The position numbers and the translations under genes were made by a program. A DNA stretch of 64,000 nt from Roseiarcus sp963721905 (lineage in GTDB: Bacteria; Pseudomonadota; Alphaproteobacteria; Rhizobiales; Beijerinckiaceae): the NCBI GenBank assembly GCA_963721905.1, contig CAVRMF010000027.1, positions 121,054 through 185,053 of the forward strand, given 5' to 3'. Shown here piece by piece: positions 9,447 through 18,563 of the stretch (position 1 is its first letter; each line of letters begins with the position of its first letter). The notes beneath the pieces were generated by a model. That model did not search any database and was not told the DNA's origin. It saw only the letters and a list, made by a program, of their open reading frames with translations.

Positions 9447-9449
9447 CTG

Positions 9450-9750
9450 CTAGCCCGCCGCAAAACTGCGCGGCGCGGGGCTGATCACGGTCGCGGCGTT
9501 GTTGTCGATTTCCATCACCGCAAGGCCCCGTTCGTTCGTTCCGTCGGCGCGGAACCGGAAGACGCCGTCGACGCCGTTGAACCCAGAGACGCTGGTCAGC
9601 GCGCGCTGGCTGAAGCGGTCCGGATTGCGCGCGGGCGCGCCCGCGCGCGTGACGGCGTCGCAAGAGAGGGTCGTGAGCCGGGTCGGATCGCTGTTGAACT
9701 TCGCCCTGTACCGCAGGGCCGGCGCATTGAAGCCCGCGTTGTCGGGCGCC
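9450..9750 (-). pseudogene. Duplicated 3' fragment of the LpoA-like lipoprotein gene
   Basis: About 300 bases match the 3' end of the full gene at 14696-14996 in the same orientation, at a constant offset of 5246 near the stop codon. It even has its own stop (TAG at 9450-9452), and encodes the C-terminal TNERGLAVMEIDNNA region. Similarity is very high at the 3' end and decays toward 9750. It lies on the far side of the sugar-transporter operon, so this operon is flanked by a direct repeat. Confidence 0.85.
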
Positions 9751-9771
9751 GCTCATGACGCGGGAACGGGA

Positions 9772-9802
9772 TGCCCGGCCCCGGAAGTGGAAGGGCCGGG
9801 CA
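9772..9802 (-). terminator. Hairpin after the sugar-transporter operon
   Basis: A perfect 9-base inverted repeat (TGCCCGGCC and GGCCGGGCA, 13-base loop) lies about 12 bases after the stop of the binding-protein gene. There is no T-tract, so it may be a weak terminator or an mRNA-stabilising stem. Confidence 0.5.
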
Positions 9803-9814
9803 GTTGTCGAAGAC

Positions 9815-10819
9815 TTAGAATTTGAACTCATTGACATTCTGAGGCGTCACGATCTTCGCCGGTCCGAGGACGACCTCGCCGTCCTTCCCAACCACATAGT
9901 CGCCAAGCCGGCCGGCGGTGAACCTCTCGCCTTCCTTACCGCTGATCTTGCACATCGCCACCTGCTGGGCGACTTGATAGGTCAGATAGCCGAGGTCGGT
10001 GACGTTCCACCAAATGTCCTGGGCCTCGCCGGCGAGGATGTACTTCTTCATCAGCGTCGCCGGGGCCAGTCCGGTGAGCTTCACTTTGCTGAGCGCGCCA
10101 GCTTGCTCGAGGGCGCGCGCCGCCGCGGGAAGGCCGATGCCGGCCGGCACGATGATGCCCTTGAGATTCGGGAACGCCTGCACCAGCGCCAGGGCCTGCT
10201 GCTGGTTCACCTGCTCGCTCTCCTCGCCGTAGGCGACCTGGACGAGCTTCATCTTGGCGAATTTCGGATCGCTCGCCATCTTGGCCTTCATGAAATCGAT
10301 CCAGGCGTTCTGGTTGGTCGCCGTCGCGGTGGAGGACAGGATCGCGAATTCGCCCTCGCCGCCGATGAGGTCGTGCATGGAGATCAGCATCATTTCGGCC
10401 AGGCTTTCGCCCTTCACCTGATTGACGAAGATTTGCCGCGCGTCGGTCGCCACGCCCGAGTCGTAGGCGATGACGCGGATGCCTTCTTTCGCGGCGCGCT
10501 TAAGCGCGGGGGCGACCGCGTTCGCATCGTTGCCGGCGATGGCGATCACCCCAACCTTCTGGGCGACAAAGTTGTTGATGAACTCGATTTGCGCCTCCGC
10601 GGTGGCCTGCGACGGCGCCGCCTGGATGACGCTGCCGCCGATCTCTTTCGCCGCCTCTTCCGCCCCGCCCTTGGCGACCTGGAAGTAAGGGTCGGTATCG
10701 AGCTTCGGCAGCAAGCCGACGATCACCGGCTTACTGGCGCATTCCTGCGCCGCCGCCGGAAGGGCAAGAATGACGCCTCCGAGGGCGGCAGAGAGAAGCG
10801 CAAGCTTCAGATGTTTCAT
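9815..10819 (-). CDS. rhaS: Sugar ABC transporter substrate-binding protein (rhamnose type)
   Basis: Periplasmic binding protein of the CUT2 family, 334 residues. It has a signal peptide (MKHLKLALLSAALGG... cleaved after PAAAQE) and a type 1 periplasmic binding fold: VIVGLLPKLDTDPYFQVAKG, then VIAIAGNDANAV, RVIAYDSGV, and WIDFMKAKM. It resembles rhamnose-binding RhaS-type proteins. It is last in a three-gene minus-strand operon with a permease and an ATPase-permease fusion. A 58-base gap with a purine-rich ribosome site separates it from the permease. The substrate is inferred from family; other deoxy- or branched sugars or autoinducer-2-like compounds are possible, and no catabolic genes lie nearby. 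Confidence 0.75.
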   Translation of the reverse strand: MKHLKLALLSAALGGVILALPAAAQECASKPVIVGLLPKLDTDPYFQVAKGGAEEAAKEIGGSVIQAAPSQATAEAQIEFINNFVAQKVGVIAIAGNDANAVAPALKRAAKEGIRVIAYDSGVATDARQIFVNQVKGESLAEMMLISMHDLIGGEGEFAILSSTATATNQNAWIDFMKAKMASDPKFAKMKLVQVAYGEESEQVNQQQALALVQAFPNLKGIIVPAGIGLPAAARALEQAGALSKVKLTGLAPATLMKKYILAGEAQDIWWNVTDLGYLTYQVAQQVAMCKISGKEGERFTAGRLGDYVVGKDGEVVLGPAKIVTPQNVNEFKF

Positions 10820-10877
10820 AAGTCATTCCTCCGATTAAGGTCTTTACGCCGAGGGGATGGGTGCGGGCCCTCGGATT

Positions 10878-11882
10878 TCACCCGCTCGCCTTGACTGGCG
10901 CGCCGATATTCTGGAGCCACGAGACAAGGAAACCTGTCGAGTTGCTGACGAGCAGCGAGCCGATCAGCAGGAGGCCAATGACCAAGCCCTGGGCGTCGCC
11001 GCCAATTTGGCTGATGCCGAGGATGTTGCGCAGGGTTGCGATCAGAACGAGCGCCCACAGCACTCCGGTGAGCTTGCCCTTGCCGCCCCAGACGCTGACG
11101 CCGCCGAGCAACACCATCGTGATCACGTCGAGTTCCATGCCGAGCGCATTATTGGCCCGCGCGTTGGCTAGGCGCGCCGTGTAGACGATTCCGGCGATGG
11201 CGCACACCATCCCCGAGATCACGAACAGGCGGAAGCGCATGCGCTTGACGTCGATGCCGGAATAGAGCGCCGCGGGAGGATTGCCGCCGATAGCGTAGAT
11301 GCGCCGGCCAAAGGGCATGCGTTGCAGCGCAGCCGCGAAGATGGGCGCCAGGATCAGGAACGGCGTGATCACCAACGGAATGCGCGTGCCCGGAATGTCG
11401 TCGATGCCGAAGTCGGTCAGGCTCTCCGGAAAAACGTTGATCGAGCCGGCGCCGAGAAGGATGTAGCCGATGCCCCGGTACATCGCCATCGTGCCCAGCG
11501 TGACGACCAGCGAAGGCAGACCGAGGAAAGCCACCATCGCGCCGTTGAAGGCGCCGAGCAAAGCGCCGATTGCAATCACCAGCGGAATCGCCGCGGGAAT
11601 TGGAACGTCGGCCTTCAAAAGGATGCCGAGCACGACGCTGGTCAGCGCCAAGGTCGACGCGACCGAAAGATCGATCTCGCGGGCGACGATGAGCAGCACC
11701 ATCGGCAGCGCCAGCAGCGCCTTTTCGGCCACCCCCGCCGTCAGTTGCGACAGATTGAAGGCGGTGAAGAAGTTCGGCACGAAGACGACGCCGTAGCCGA
11801 AGACGCCGACCGTCAGCGCCGCGAGCAAAAGGCTCCAGGGATCGAACAATGCGGAGACCCTGCGCACGGAGGCGGCAATCAT
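10878..11882 (-). CDS. Sugar ABC transporter permease (RhaQ-like)
   Basis: Inner-membrane permease of the BPD_transp_2 type used by CUT2 sugar transporters, 334 residues with 8 to 10 hydrophobic segments. Recognisable blocks are LLIVAREIDLSVASTLALTSVV, GLPSLVVTLGTMAMYRGIGYIL, GGNPPAALYSGI and VWGGKGKLTGV. The start ATG (11882-11880) overlaps the stop TGA (11884-11882) of the upstream ATPase-permease gene, so translation is probably coupled. A longer open frame to 11987 is not used because it would lie inside that gene. It forms a heterodimeric pore with the permease half of its neighbour. Confidence 0.8.
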   Translation of the reverse strand: MIAASVRRVSALFDPWSLLLAALTVGVFGYGVVFVPNFFTAFNLSQLTAGVAEKALLALPMVLLIVAREIDLSVASTLALTSVVLGILLKADVPIPAAIPLVIAIGALLGAFNGAMVAFLGLPSLVVTLGTMAMYRGIGYILLGAGSINVFPESLTDFGIDDIPGTRIPLVITPFLILAPIFAAALQRMPFGRRIYAIGGNPPAALYSGIDVKRMRFRLFVISGMVCAIAGIVYTARLANARANNALGMELDVITMVLLGGVSVWGGKGKLTGVLWALVLIATLRNILGISQIGGDAQGLVIGLLLIGSLLVSNSTGFLVSWLQNIGAPVKASG

Positions 11883-14467
11883 CAGCGTATCCTCCGGGTG
11901 GACGCCGCAGCGGTCGCGCGACGCGAGACCAGCGCGTCGAGGCCGATAGCCGCGAGGATGACGAGGCCGTAGACGCCCTGTAGCCAAAGCGGATCGACCC
12001 GGACCAGGATCAGTCCGTTGCGGATCACGAGCAACGTCAGGGCGCCAAACGCGACGCCCAGGATCGTGCCAGCTCCGCCGCGGATCGCGACGCCTCCAAC
12101 CACCGCGGCGGCAATGACCGTCAGTTCATACCCATACGCGACGCGGGCATCGATCGTGGCGTACCGCGAAGCCCAGAGCGCTCCGGCAAATCCGGCCAGC
12201 AATCCCGCAATCGAGAAGGCGAGCAGGATCAGGCGTCTCGACGGTATGCCGATAAGCTCGGCGCCGCCCGGATTCGAGCCTATGGCGAAGAATTCGCGAC
12301 CGGTGGCGGTGCGGCGCAGCAGGACTGCAGCGACGATCATGATCGCGACGGCAATGATGATCATCATCGGCACGCCGAGCAAACGAGCGCTCGTCAGATC
12401 GAGCCACGCCTGAGGCACCTGATCGGCGCTAATCTGCCTGCCGCCGGTCCAGAGGCTGTCGATACCGCGAAAGACCGACATCGTGCCCAGCGTCACCACG
12501 ATCGCCGGCACTCTGCCATATGTGACGATTGCGCCGTTGAACATCCCGCAAGCCAATCCCAGCGCGCACCCGGCCAGAATGCCCGCGGCGATGCCGATTG
12601 ATGGATTGCCTGTCATGACCAGAGCCGACCCGTAAGCGGAAAGACCGATCACGGAGGCAACGGACAGATCAATGTTGCGGGTCACCAGCACCAGCATCTG
12701 CCCCAGCGCCGCGATCATCAATAGCGAGGCGTCCATCGCCAGCGATGTGAGGTTCACGGCGCTGAAGACCAATGGGTTGATGAAGGCGACCGGTACGACG
12801 ACGGCCAGCATGGCGGCGACGAGACCCATCTCACGCTTGGCGAGAAGCGCGGTCCAGCCGGGCGTCGCCATTTGGGCGAGCGGGGCGGCCCGCGTTGCGT
12901 CGCTCGGCGTCAGGCGTGGCGCGGGCTCGCTCGGCTCGCTGTCGGTCGCGGCGCGCAGGATCTTTTCCTGCGTCGCCTCGCTGCGGCTGAACTCGGCCGT
13001 CTGACGGCCTTCGCGCAACACCACGATGCGGTCGCACATGCCAAGAAGCTCAGGCATCTCCGACGTGATCAGAATGATTGCCATGCCCTGTTTGGCGAGA
13101 TCGGCGATCATTGCATGCACTTCGGCCTTCGACTGCACGTCGATGCCCTGAGTGGGTTCGTCGAGGATCAGGAGTTGCGGGTCAGTCGCCAGCCATTTCG
13201 CCAGTACGACCTTCTGCTGGTTGCCGCCGGAGAGCGTGTTGATTGGCTGATCGTAACTGCTGAAGCGCAGATGCAGCCGGTCGAGATGCGGCGCGACGCG
13301 GTCGAGCACCTTTTGGCGGCTTGAGAAGCCAGCCGTCGTCGTGCTGTCGAGCATCGTCAGCGCCGCGTTGTCGACGATTGGGAAGTCCATCACCAGGCTC
13401 TGCCCAAGCCTGTCCTCGGAGACATAGGCGACGCCAGCCGCCATCGCGGCGCCGGCGCCGGAGAAGCGCATCTCCTTGCCATTGATGCGGATGCTCCCCG
13501 AAGTCGGTTGAGCGATGCCAAAGAGGACCCGGGCGATTTCGGTGCGGCCGCACCCGACAAGCCCGCCAAGTCCCAGGATCTCACCTTTGCGCACCGTGAG
13601 GTCGACGCCTTCGAATTCGCCGGTTCGAGCGAGGCGCCTTGTTTCGAGCACGATGACGCCGGGAGCCGCCGCGTTCTTTGGATAGAGCGCTGAGAGTTCG
13701 CGCCCGACCATCATCTGGACGGCCCTATCGCGGGATAGGCTGTCCCTGCCCTCGACCCCGATGAGCATGCCATCGCGCAGCACCGCGATGCGGTCTGAGA
13801 TTGTGAAAATCTCGTCCATGCGGTGGCCGACGAACATCATCGCCACTCCGCGCTGCTTCAGATCCCCAACCACCTGAAACAGCCGCACCACTTCACGCTG
13901 CGAGAGCGCTGCAGTCGGCTCGTCCATGATCAGCACGCGAGCGTTCTGCGACAGAGCGCGGGCGATCTCCACCAGCTGCTGCTCGGAGGTGCGAAGCACC
14001 CCAAGTCGCGCGTCGGGATTGATGCGGAGACCAACCGAAGCAAGAAGAGACGCCGTCTCCTGCTGCATGACCGCGCGATTGATTGCGCCCGACGGCAGTT
14101 GCGGCATATGGCCCATGAACACGTTCTCGGCGACCGAGAGATCGGGAAAAAGGCCAGGGTGCTGGTGCATTACCGCAATGCCGTAACGCTGTGCGTCAAG
14201 CGGAGAACCGAAGACGGCGGGCCGATCATCCAACACCACATGGCCCAGCGTCGGCTGATAGACGCCGGCGAACATCTTGACGCAGGTGCTTTTGCCGGCG
14301 CCATTCTCGCCGAGTAGCGCGAGAACCTCGCCGGAACGCAAGTCGAAGGTCACATCTCTGAGTGCGAGCGTGCCCCCGAAGGCCTTGGTCGCCTCCTTGA
14401 GGCCAATCACCGGATCTCCCGCCGTGATGGGAGCCACTTCGTCCGATCGCACCGTTGTCACGAGCAT
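11882..14467 (-). CDS. Sugar ABC transporter ATPase-permease fusion (RhaT-RhaP type)
   Basis: An 861-residue protein joining two components that are usually separate. Residues about 20-500 are a double nucleotide-binding domain: Walker A GENGAGKST (53-61), Walker B VLIMDEPTAAL, then a second half with the degenerate P-loop GLVGCGRTE normal for sugar importers, signature LSGGNQQKV and Walker B LLILDEPTQGI. Residues about 545-861 are a permease with the VLVTRNIDLSVASVIGLSAY and VPAIVVTLGTMSVFRGI blocks. ATG 14467 is preferred; the frame is open to 14629 but the extra N-terminus has no ABC homology. The next gene starts within its stop codon. The fusion fixes ATPase to pore stoichiometry. The substrate is uncertain. 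Confidence 0.8.
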   Translation of the reverse strand: MLVTTVRSDEVAPITAGDPVIGLKEATKAFGGTLALRDVTFDLRSGEVLALLGENGAGKSTCVKMFAGVYQPTLGHVVLDDRPAVFGSPLDAQRYGIAVMHQHPGLFPDLSVAENVFMGHMPQLPSGAINRAVMQQETASLLASVGLRINPDARLGVLRTSEQQLVEIARALSQNARVLIMDEPTAALSQREVVRLFQVVGDLKQRGVAMMFVGHRMDEIFTISDRIAVLRDGMLIGVEGRDSLSRDRAVQMMVGRELSALYPKNAAAPGVIVLETRRLARTGEFEGVDLTVRKGEILGLGGLVGCGRTEIARVLFGIAQPTSGSIRINGKEMRFSGAGAAMAAGVAYVSEDRLGQSLVMDFPIVDNAALTMLDSTTTAGFSSRQKVLDRVAPHLDRLHLRFSSYDQPINTLSGGNQQKVVLAKWLATDPQLLILDEPTQGIDVQSKAEVHAMIADLAKQGMAIILITSEMPELLGMCDRIVVLREGRQTAEFSRSEATQEKILRAATDSEPSEPAPRLTPSDATRAAPLAQMATPGWTALLAKREMGLVAAMLAVVVPVAFINPLVFSAVNLTSLAMDASLLMIAALGQMLVLVTRNIDLSVASVIGLSAYGSALVMTGNPSIGIAAGILAGCALGLACGMFNGAIVTYGRVPAIVVTLGTMSVFRGIDSLWTGGRQISADQVPQAWLDLTSARLLGVPMMIIIAVAIMIVAAVLLRRTATGREFFAIGSNPGGAELIGIPSRRLILLAFSIAGLLAGFAGALWASRYATIDARVAYGYELTVIAAAVVGGVAIRGGAGTILGVAFGALTLLVIRNGLILVRVDPLWLQGVYGLVILAAIGLDALVSRRATAAASTRRIR

Positions 14468-14695
14468 CTCCGCCCTGGTTCCTCTTGCCGCCCCTTTCAA
14501 TAGCCAGACTCGTGGGTGACCAGGATCATAAGGCCGCATCTTGTTGAGGGCCGCCTCGTAGCCACCCACGACGAGACAGGGCTTGCGCCCGTTGCCGACG
14601 TCACCGTCGCGCCAGCTCCCCGGACCCAACCGACGGCGAAGTCGTGTGGCGGATCGACCATTGGACGGGCGAATTGTCCTTCCGCGACGCCGCCC

Positions 14696-15886
14696 TCACC
14701 CCGCCGCAAAACTTCGCGGCGCGGGGCTGATCACGGTCGCGGCGTTGTTGTCGATCTCCATCACCGCAAGGCCCCGTTCGTTCGTTCCGTCGGCGCGGAA
14801 CCGGAAGACGCCGTCGACGCCGTTGAACCCGGAGACGCTGGTCAGCGCGCGTTGGCTGAAGCGGTCCGGATTGCGCGCGAGCGCGCCGGCGAGATTGACG
14901 GCGTCGTAGGAGAGCGTCGCGAGCCGCGCTGGCTCGCCATTGAACTTGCCTCTGTAGCGCTGGGAGAACGCGGTGAAGCCCGCGCTGTCCGGGGCGGAGA
15001 ACCAGGCGCCCTGAAGCTGGGGCAGCCTCAAGACCCGGCCATCGTTCCAGACGCCGGTGCCTAAGAGCTGGGTCTTGATCGCGCTCGACGCGAGCGCCGC
15101 GGCGACCGAGGGCATCACGTCGGCCTGCTCGGGAATGAAGAGCGCGTCGATCTGGCCGGAGACGGCGCCGACCTGCTGCGCCGCGCCCTGCGCCTCGCCG
15201 GGGCCATAGCGGGCGACGACGGCGACCGGCGCATTGAGCCGTCCCGCGCTCTCCTGGAACTCTGCGAGGGCGACATTGCCGTAGTCGTTCTGCGGCGCCA
15301 TCACCGCGAACGACTTCTTGCCGCGGGAGACGGCGAACTGAACGATGCGATCGACATAGGTTTGGATGAGAAAGGACAAGAGATAGACGCCGGGCTCAGC
15401 GACGGTTGCGTCGGTCGAAAACGCGATCATCGGCTTGCCGGCGGCCTTGGCGACCGAGGCCGCCTGGCGCACGTCGGGGGCGTAGACCGGCCCGAGCAGC
15501 AGGTCTGCGCCGGCGCCGAACTCCGCCTGGGCGGACTGCGCCGCCCCGTCCGGGGTCGAGCGGTCGTCCTGGATCATCAGCGTGATGGAAGAGCCGGCGA
15601 ATTCCTCGATCGCCATCTGGGCGGCGTTGCGCATCGACCCGCCGACCGGGCTCGGCGCCCCGTTCTGCGACAGGGGCAGGATCATGCCGACCCGCACCGG
15701 CCCGGTCCCGAGCGTTTCGCCGACCGTCGGCCCGAACGCCGCAGCCGGCGGGGAACCGGGCGCAACTTGGGCCGCCGGCATCTCGATCGCCGAATTGCAG
15801 CCCGCAAGCGTCAGAGCGAGCCCGCCGCCAATCAGGGATCGCCGAGTGAGGTCTCGGCCTCCCGGCGGCTCGGCTGCAAGTCTCAT
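14696..15886 (-). CDS. LpoA-like penicillin-binding-protein activator lipoprotein
   Basis: A 396-residue envelope lipoprotein with a type 1 periplasmic-binding fold, related to the C-terminal domain of LpoA/YraM, which activates PBP1A in gammaproteobacteria. The N-terminus has twin arginine (LTRRSLIGGG) and a lipobox LTLAGC, so it is probably exported folded and lipidated. The domain shows VRVGMILPLSQNG, ADLLLGPVYAPDV, IAFSTDATVAE and LATLSYDAVNLAGALA. ATG 15886 is chosen for the GGGGAG just upstream. It is divergent from rsmI-yraN-gshB, a conserved neighbourhood. Its last 300 bases are duplicated at 9450-9750. Whether it activates a synthase here is inference. Confidence 0.8.
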   Translation of the reverse strand: MRLAAEPPGGRDLTRRSLIGGGLALTLAGCNSAIEMPAAQVAPGSPPAAAFGPTVGETLGTGPVRVGMILPLSQNGAPSPVGGSMRNAAQMAIEEFAGSSITLMIQDDRSTPDGAAQSAQAEFGAGADLLLGPVYAPDVRQAASVAKAAGKPMIAFSTDATVAEPGVYLLSFLIQTYVDRIVQFAVSRGKKSFAVMAPQNDYGNVALAEFQESAGRLNAPVAVVARYGPGEAQGAAQQVGAVSGQIDALFIPEQADVMPSVAAALASSAIKTQLLGTGVWNDGRVLRLPQLQGAWFSAPDSAGFTAFSQRYRGKFNGEPARLATLSYDAVNLAGALARNPDRFSQRALTSVSGFNGVDGVFRFRADGTNERGLAVMEIDNNAATVISPAPRSFAAG

Positions 15887-15946
15887 TTCGATCTCCCCAC
15901 CGACGCCCTTCCGAACCGACCGAAACAAAGGCGGGTTAACAGGCCC

Positions 15947-16062
15947 GCCCCCTCCACCACTCTGCGCGTGGTCCCCCTCCCCCACTTTGTGGGTGAGGAT
16001 ATCCTCCCCTGCGCTTGCGCGGGGGAGGGGGACCAGGCGAAGCCTGGTGGAGGGGGCAAACG
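15947..16062. repeat. Large imperfect GC palindrome (REP-like)
   Basis: Two arms of about 35 bases, one CCCCCTCCACCA... and one running ...GGTGGAGGGGGC, face each other across about 40 bases. Each arm carries smaller hairpins (for example ACCAGGCGAAGCCTGGT). This type of CTCCACC/GGTGGAG palindrome is a common extragenic repeat in Alphaproteobacteria. It lies in the 329-base gap between the divergent LpoA-like gene and rsmI, which otherwise shows nothing clear. Confidence 0.65.
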
Positions 16063-16215
16063 ACCCAACCTCGACCGATCGCCCTCCGCGACAACGCCGG
16101 GCGGCTGCCTTTCCACGGATATTGTGGCATTTTCACCTGCGATTGGCTATGTCGGCGCGTGAACCGCAGGGACGAGAGAGGCGTAAGGCCGCCGGGAGGG
16201 ACCGACGCTCAGCTC

Positions 16216-17142
16216 ATGACAAGAGCCCTTCCATTGAAGAGCGTTGGCGATGGCGGCAGGGAGCGAAGCTTCCTGGTCCACGGCGCGACCGTTGCGGCCC
16301 CGCCGCTGGCGCCGGGGCTTTATGTGGTGGCGACGCCGATCGGAAACCTCGCCGACGTGACCCTGAGAGCGCTCTCGATCCTCGCCCGCGCGGACGGGAT
16401 ACTCGCCGAGGACACGCGTGTTTCACGAACGCTACTTGCCCGTTACGGAATCGAGACCCCGCTGTCGGCCTATCACGAGCACAACGCCGCCGAAGCGCGG
16501 CCGCGCGCGTTGCGCCGCATCTCGGAGGGTCAGGCGCTGGCCCTCATCTCGGACGCCGGCACGCCGCTCATTTCCGACCCCGGCTACAGGCTGGTCGCCG
16601 AAGCCGTCGCTTCGGGCCTGGCGGTGACGGCCGCCCCCGGCGCCTCCGCCGCGCTGGCGGCGCTCTGCGTCGCCGGTCTCCCGACCGACCGGTTTTTCTT
16701 CGAGGGCTTCCTGCCGCCGAGGAGCGCCGCGCGGCGGGAGCGAATCAACGCGCTCGCCGCGATCCCCGCGACGCTCGTCTTCTATGAGGCGCCGAGCCGG
16801 CTCGCCGAAACGCTCGCCGACCTCGCGCTCGAGCTCGGGTCCCGGCCCGCGGCGGTCGCGCGCGAATTGACCAAGCTGCACGAGGAGGTCCGCCGCGGCC
16901 CGCTCGACGAGCTCGCGGCTGACTATGCGGCGGCCGGCGAACCGAAGGGCGAGATCGTCATCGTCGTCGGGGCGGCTGAAGCGCGCGAAACGGTCTCGGA
17001 GGAAGTCTTGATGCAGGACCTTGTCGAGGCGCTTCGGACCCTCTCGGTCAAGGACGCCGCGGCGGCCGTCGCCGCCAGACACGGGCTGCCGCGCCGGCAG
17101 GTCTATTCGCGCGCGCTGGCGCTGGCGGGCGGCCAGAGATGA
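16216..17142 (+). CDS. rsmI: 16S rRNA 2'-O-methyltransferase RsmI
   Basis: A 308-residue SAM-dependent tetrapyrrole-methylase-fold enzyme that methylates the ribose of C1402 in 16S rRNA. Family motifs are all present: GLYVVATPIGNLADVTLRAL, ILAEDTRVSRTLL, ISDAGTPLISDPGYRLV, PTDRFFFEGFLPP and VFYEAPSRL. ATG 16216 gives the normal length; an upstream extension of 67 codons runs through the GC palindrome and is rejected. Its stop overlaps the start of yraN by four bases (ATGA). Confidence 0.93.
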   Translation: MTRALPLKSVGDGGRERSFLVHGATVAAPPLAPGLYVVATPIGNLADVTLRALSILARADGILAEDTRVSRTLLARYGIETPLSAYHEHNAAEARPRALRRISEGQALALISDAGTPLISDPGYRLVAEAVASGLAVTAAPGASAALAALCVAGLPTDRFFFEGFLPPRSAARRERINALAAIPATLVFYEAPSRLAETLADLALELGSRPAAVARELTKLHEEVRRGPLDELAADYAAAGEPKGEIVIVVGAAEARETVSEEVLMQDLVEALRTLSVKDAAAAVAARHGLPRRQVYSRALALAGGQR

Positions 17143-17531
17143 GCGCAAGGAGCCCGCTCGAGCGGACAAAACGGCGCCGCGGCGCGCATCTCTTCGGGCT
17201 CAAGGCCGAATCGATCGCCGTCTTGCTGTTGCGCCTCAAGGGCTATTCCATCCTCGCGCGGCGCTACGCCGTATCCGGCGGCGAGATCGATCTCATCGCC
17301 CGAAGAGGCGGCTCGATCGCGTTCGTCGAGGTGAAGGCGCGCGCCGACCTCGACGACGCGGCGAGCGCGATCAGCGCGACCAAGCGGCGGCGCATCGCGC
17401 GGGCCGCCCGCGTCTGGCTCGCGCGAAATCCCTGGGCGGTCGGACTGACCCTCAGGGGCGACGCCGTCTTCGTCGCGCCCCGGCGCCTTCCCCGCCATGC
17501 CCCGTCCGCGTATAGGCTGGAAATCGACTGA
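17139..17531 (+). CDS. yraN: YraN/UPF0102 nuclease-fold protein
   Basis: A 130-residue UPF0102 protein with a restriction-endonuclease-like core: YSILARRYAVSGGEIDLIAR then IAFVEVKAR, giving the E-D-ExK pattern of this fold. The physiological role is not settled; the family is linked to DNA repair or competence only by fold. It is translationally coupled to rsmI through ATGA and followed by gshB, a conserved trio. Length is typical. Confidence 0.9.
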   Translation: MSARSPLERTKRRRGAHLFGLKAESIAVLLLRLKGYSILARRYAVSGGEIDLIARRGGSIAFVEVKARADLDDAASAISATKRRRIARAARVWLARNPWAVGLTLRGDAVFVAPRRLPRHAPSAYRLEID

Positions 17532-17565
17532 CCCCGCCGCCGCCATCCCTTCACTATGGATCCCC

Positions 17566-18513
17566 ATGCCCCTGACCGTCGCCGTGCAGATGGACCCGAT
17601 CGCGCGCATCCGCATCGCCGGCGATTCGACGTTCGCGCTGCTTCTCGAAGCCCAGGCGCGCGGCCATCGCCTGCTCTACTACACGCCCGAGAGGCTGAGA
17701 TTGAACGGCTCCCGCGTCGAGACGATGGCCGAACCGCTGACGGTCAAGGACGTCGAGGGCGACCATGCGCGCCTCGGGGAGCCGAGGCTCGTCGACCTCG
17801 CCACCGTTGACGTCGTGCTCCTGCGCCAGGACCCGCCTTTCGATCTCGCCTATGTGACGACGACGCATCTCCTCGAGCGCATTCAGCCCGGCACGCTCGT
17901 GGTCAACGATCCGAAGAGCGTCCGCGACGCGCCGGAAAAACTCTTCGTCATGGACTTTCCCGAGCTGATGCCCCCGACGCTGATCGCCCGCGACCGCGAC
18001 GCGATCGAGGCCTTCCGCGCCGAGCACGGCGAGGTCGTAATGAAGCCGCTCTACGGCTTTGGCGGCGGCGCCGTATTCAAGGTCGCCGTGCGGGACCCGA
18101 ACTTCGGCTCGCTGTTTGATCTGTTCACGACGACGCTGCGCGAACCCTGGGTGATCCAGAAATTCCTGCCGGCGGTGTCGCTTGGCGACAAGCGGATTAT
18201 CCTGGTCGACGGCGAGGCCAGGGGCGCAGTCAACCGCGTGCCGGCCGGCGACGACATCCGCTCCAACATGGTGCGCGGCGGGGCGGCGAAGGAGACGGAG
18301 CTCACCGCGCGCGAGATCGCGATCTGCACGAGGATCGGCCCCGAGCTCAAGCGCCGCGGTCTCGTCTTCGTCGGCATCGACGTGATCGACGGGTATCTGA
18401 CGGAAATCAACGTCACCTCCCCGACCGGCATCCGGGCGGTCAAGCGCGTCGGCGGACCGGATCTGGCGGTCGCGATCTGGGACGCGATCGAGGCCAGACG
18501 GGCCAGGGCATAA
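17566..18513 (+). CDS. gshB: Glutathione synthetase
   Basis: ATP-grasp enzyme joining gamma-glutamylcysteine and glycine to form glutathione, 315 residues, the usual bacterial length. Motifs: MPLTVAVQMDPIARI at the start, LLRQDPPFDLAYVTTTHLLE, VMKPLYGFGGGAVF (ATP-binding), KRIILVDGEARGAVNRVP and the ligand loop YLTEINVTSPTGIR. ATG 17566 is chosen because it fits the conserved N-terminus; the frame is open from 17497. It is probably co-transcribed with rsmI and yraN. Confidence 0.95.
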   Translation: MPLTVAVQMDPIARIRIAGDSTFALLLEAQARGHRLLYYTPERLRLNGSRVETMAEPLTVKDVEGDHARLGEPRLVDLATVDVVLLRQDPPFDLAYVTTTHLLERIQPGTLVVNDPKSVRDAPEKLFVMDFPELMPPTLIARDRDAIEAFRAEHGEVVMKPLYGFGGGAVFKVAVRDPNFGSLFDLFTTTLREPWVIQKFLPAVSLGDKRIILVDGEARGAVNRVPAGDDIRSNMVRGGAAKETELTAREIAICTRIGPELKRRGLVFVGIDVIDGYLTEINVTSPTGIRAVKRVGGPDLAVAIWDAIEARRARA

Positions 18514-18563
18514 GATCGCGCGGCGCCTTGCGGGCGCGGGGCGGAAGGGGAATATAGCCGGTA

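Noticed and set aside
14468..14629. N-terminal extension of the ATPase-permease fusion
   Set aside because: These 54 codons show no ABC homology and precede a better start at 14467; they probably are intergenic DNA left over from the insertion that duplicated the lipoprotein 3' end.
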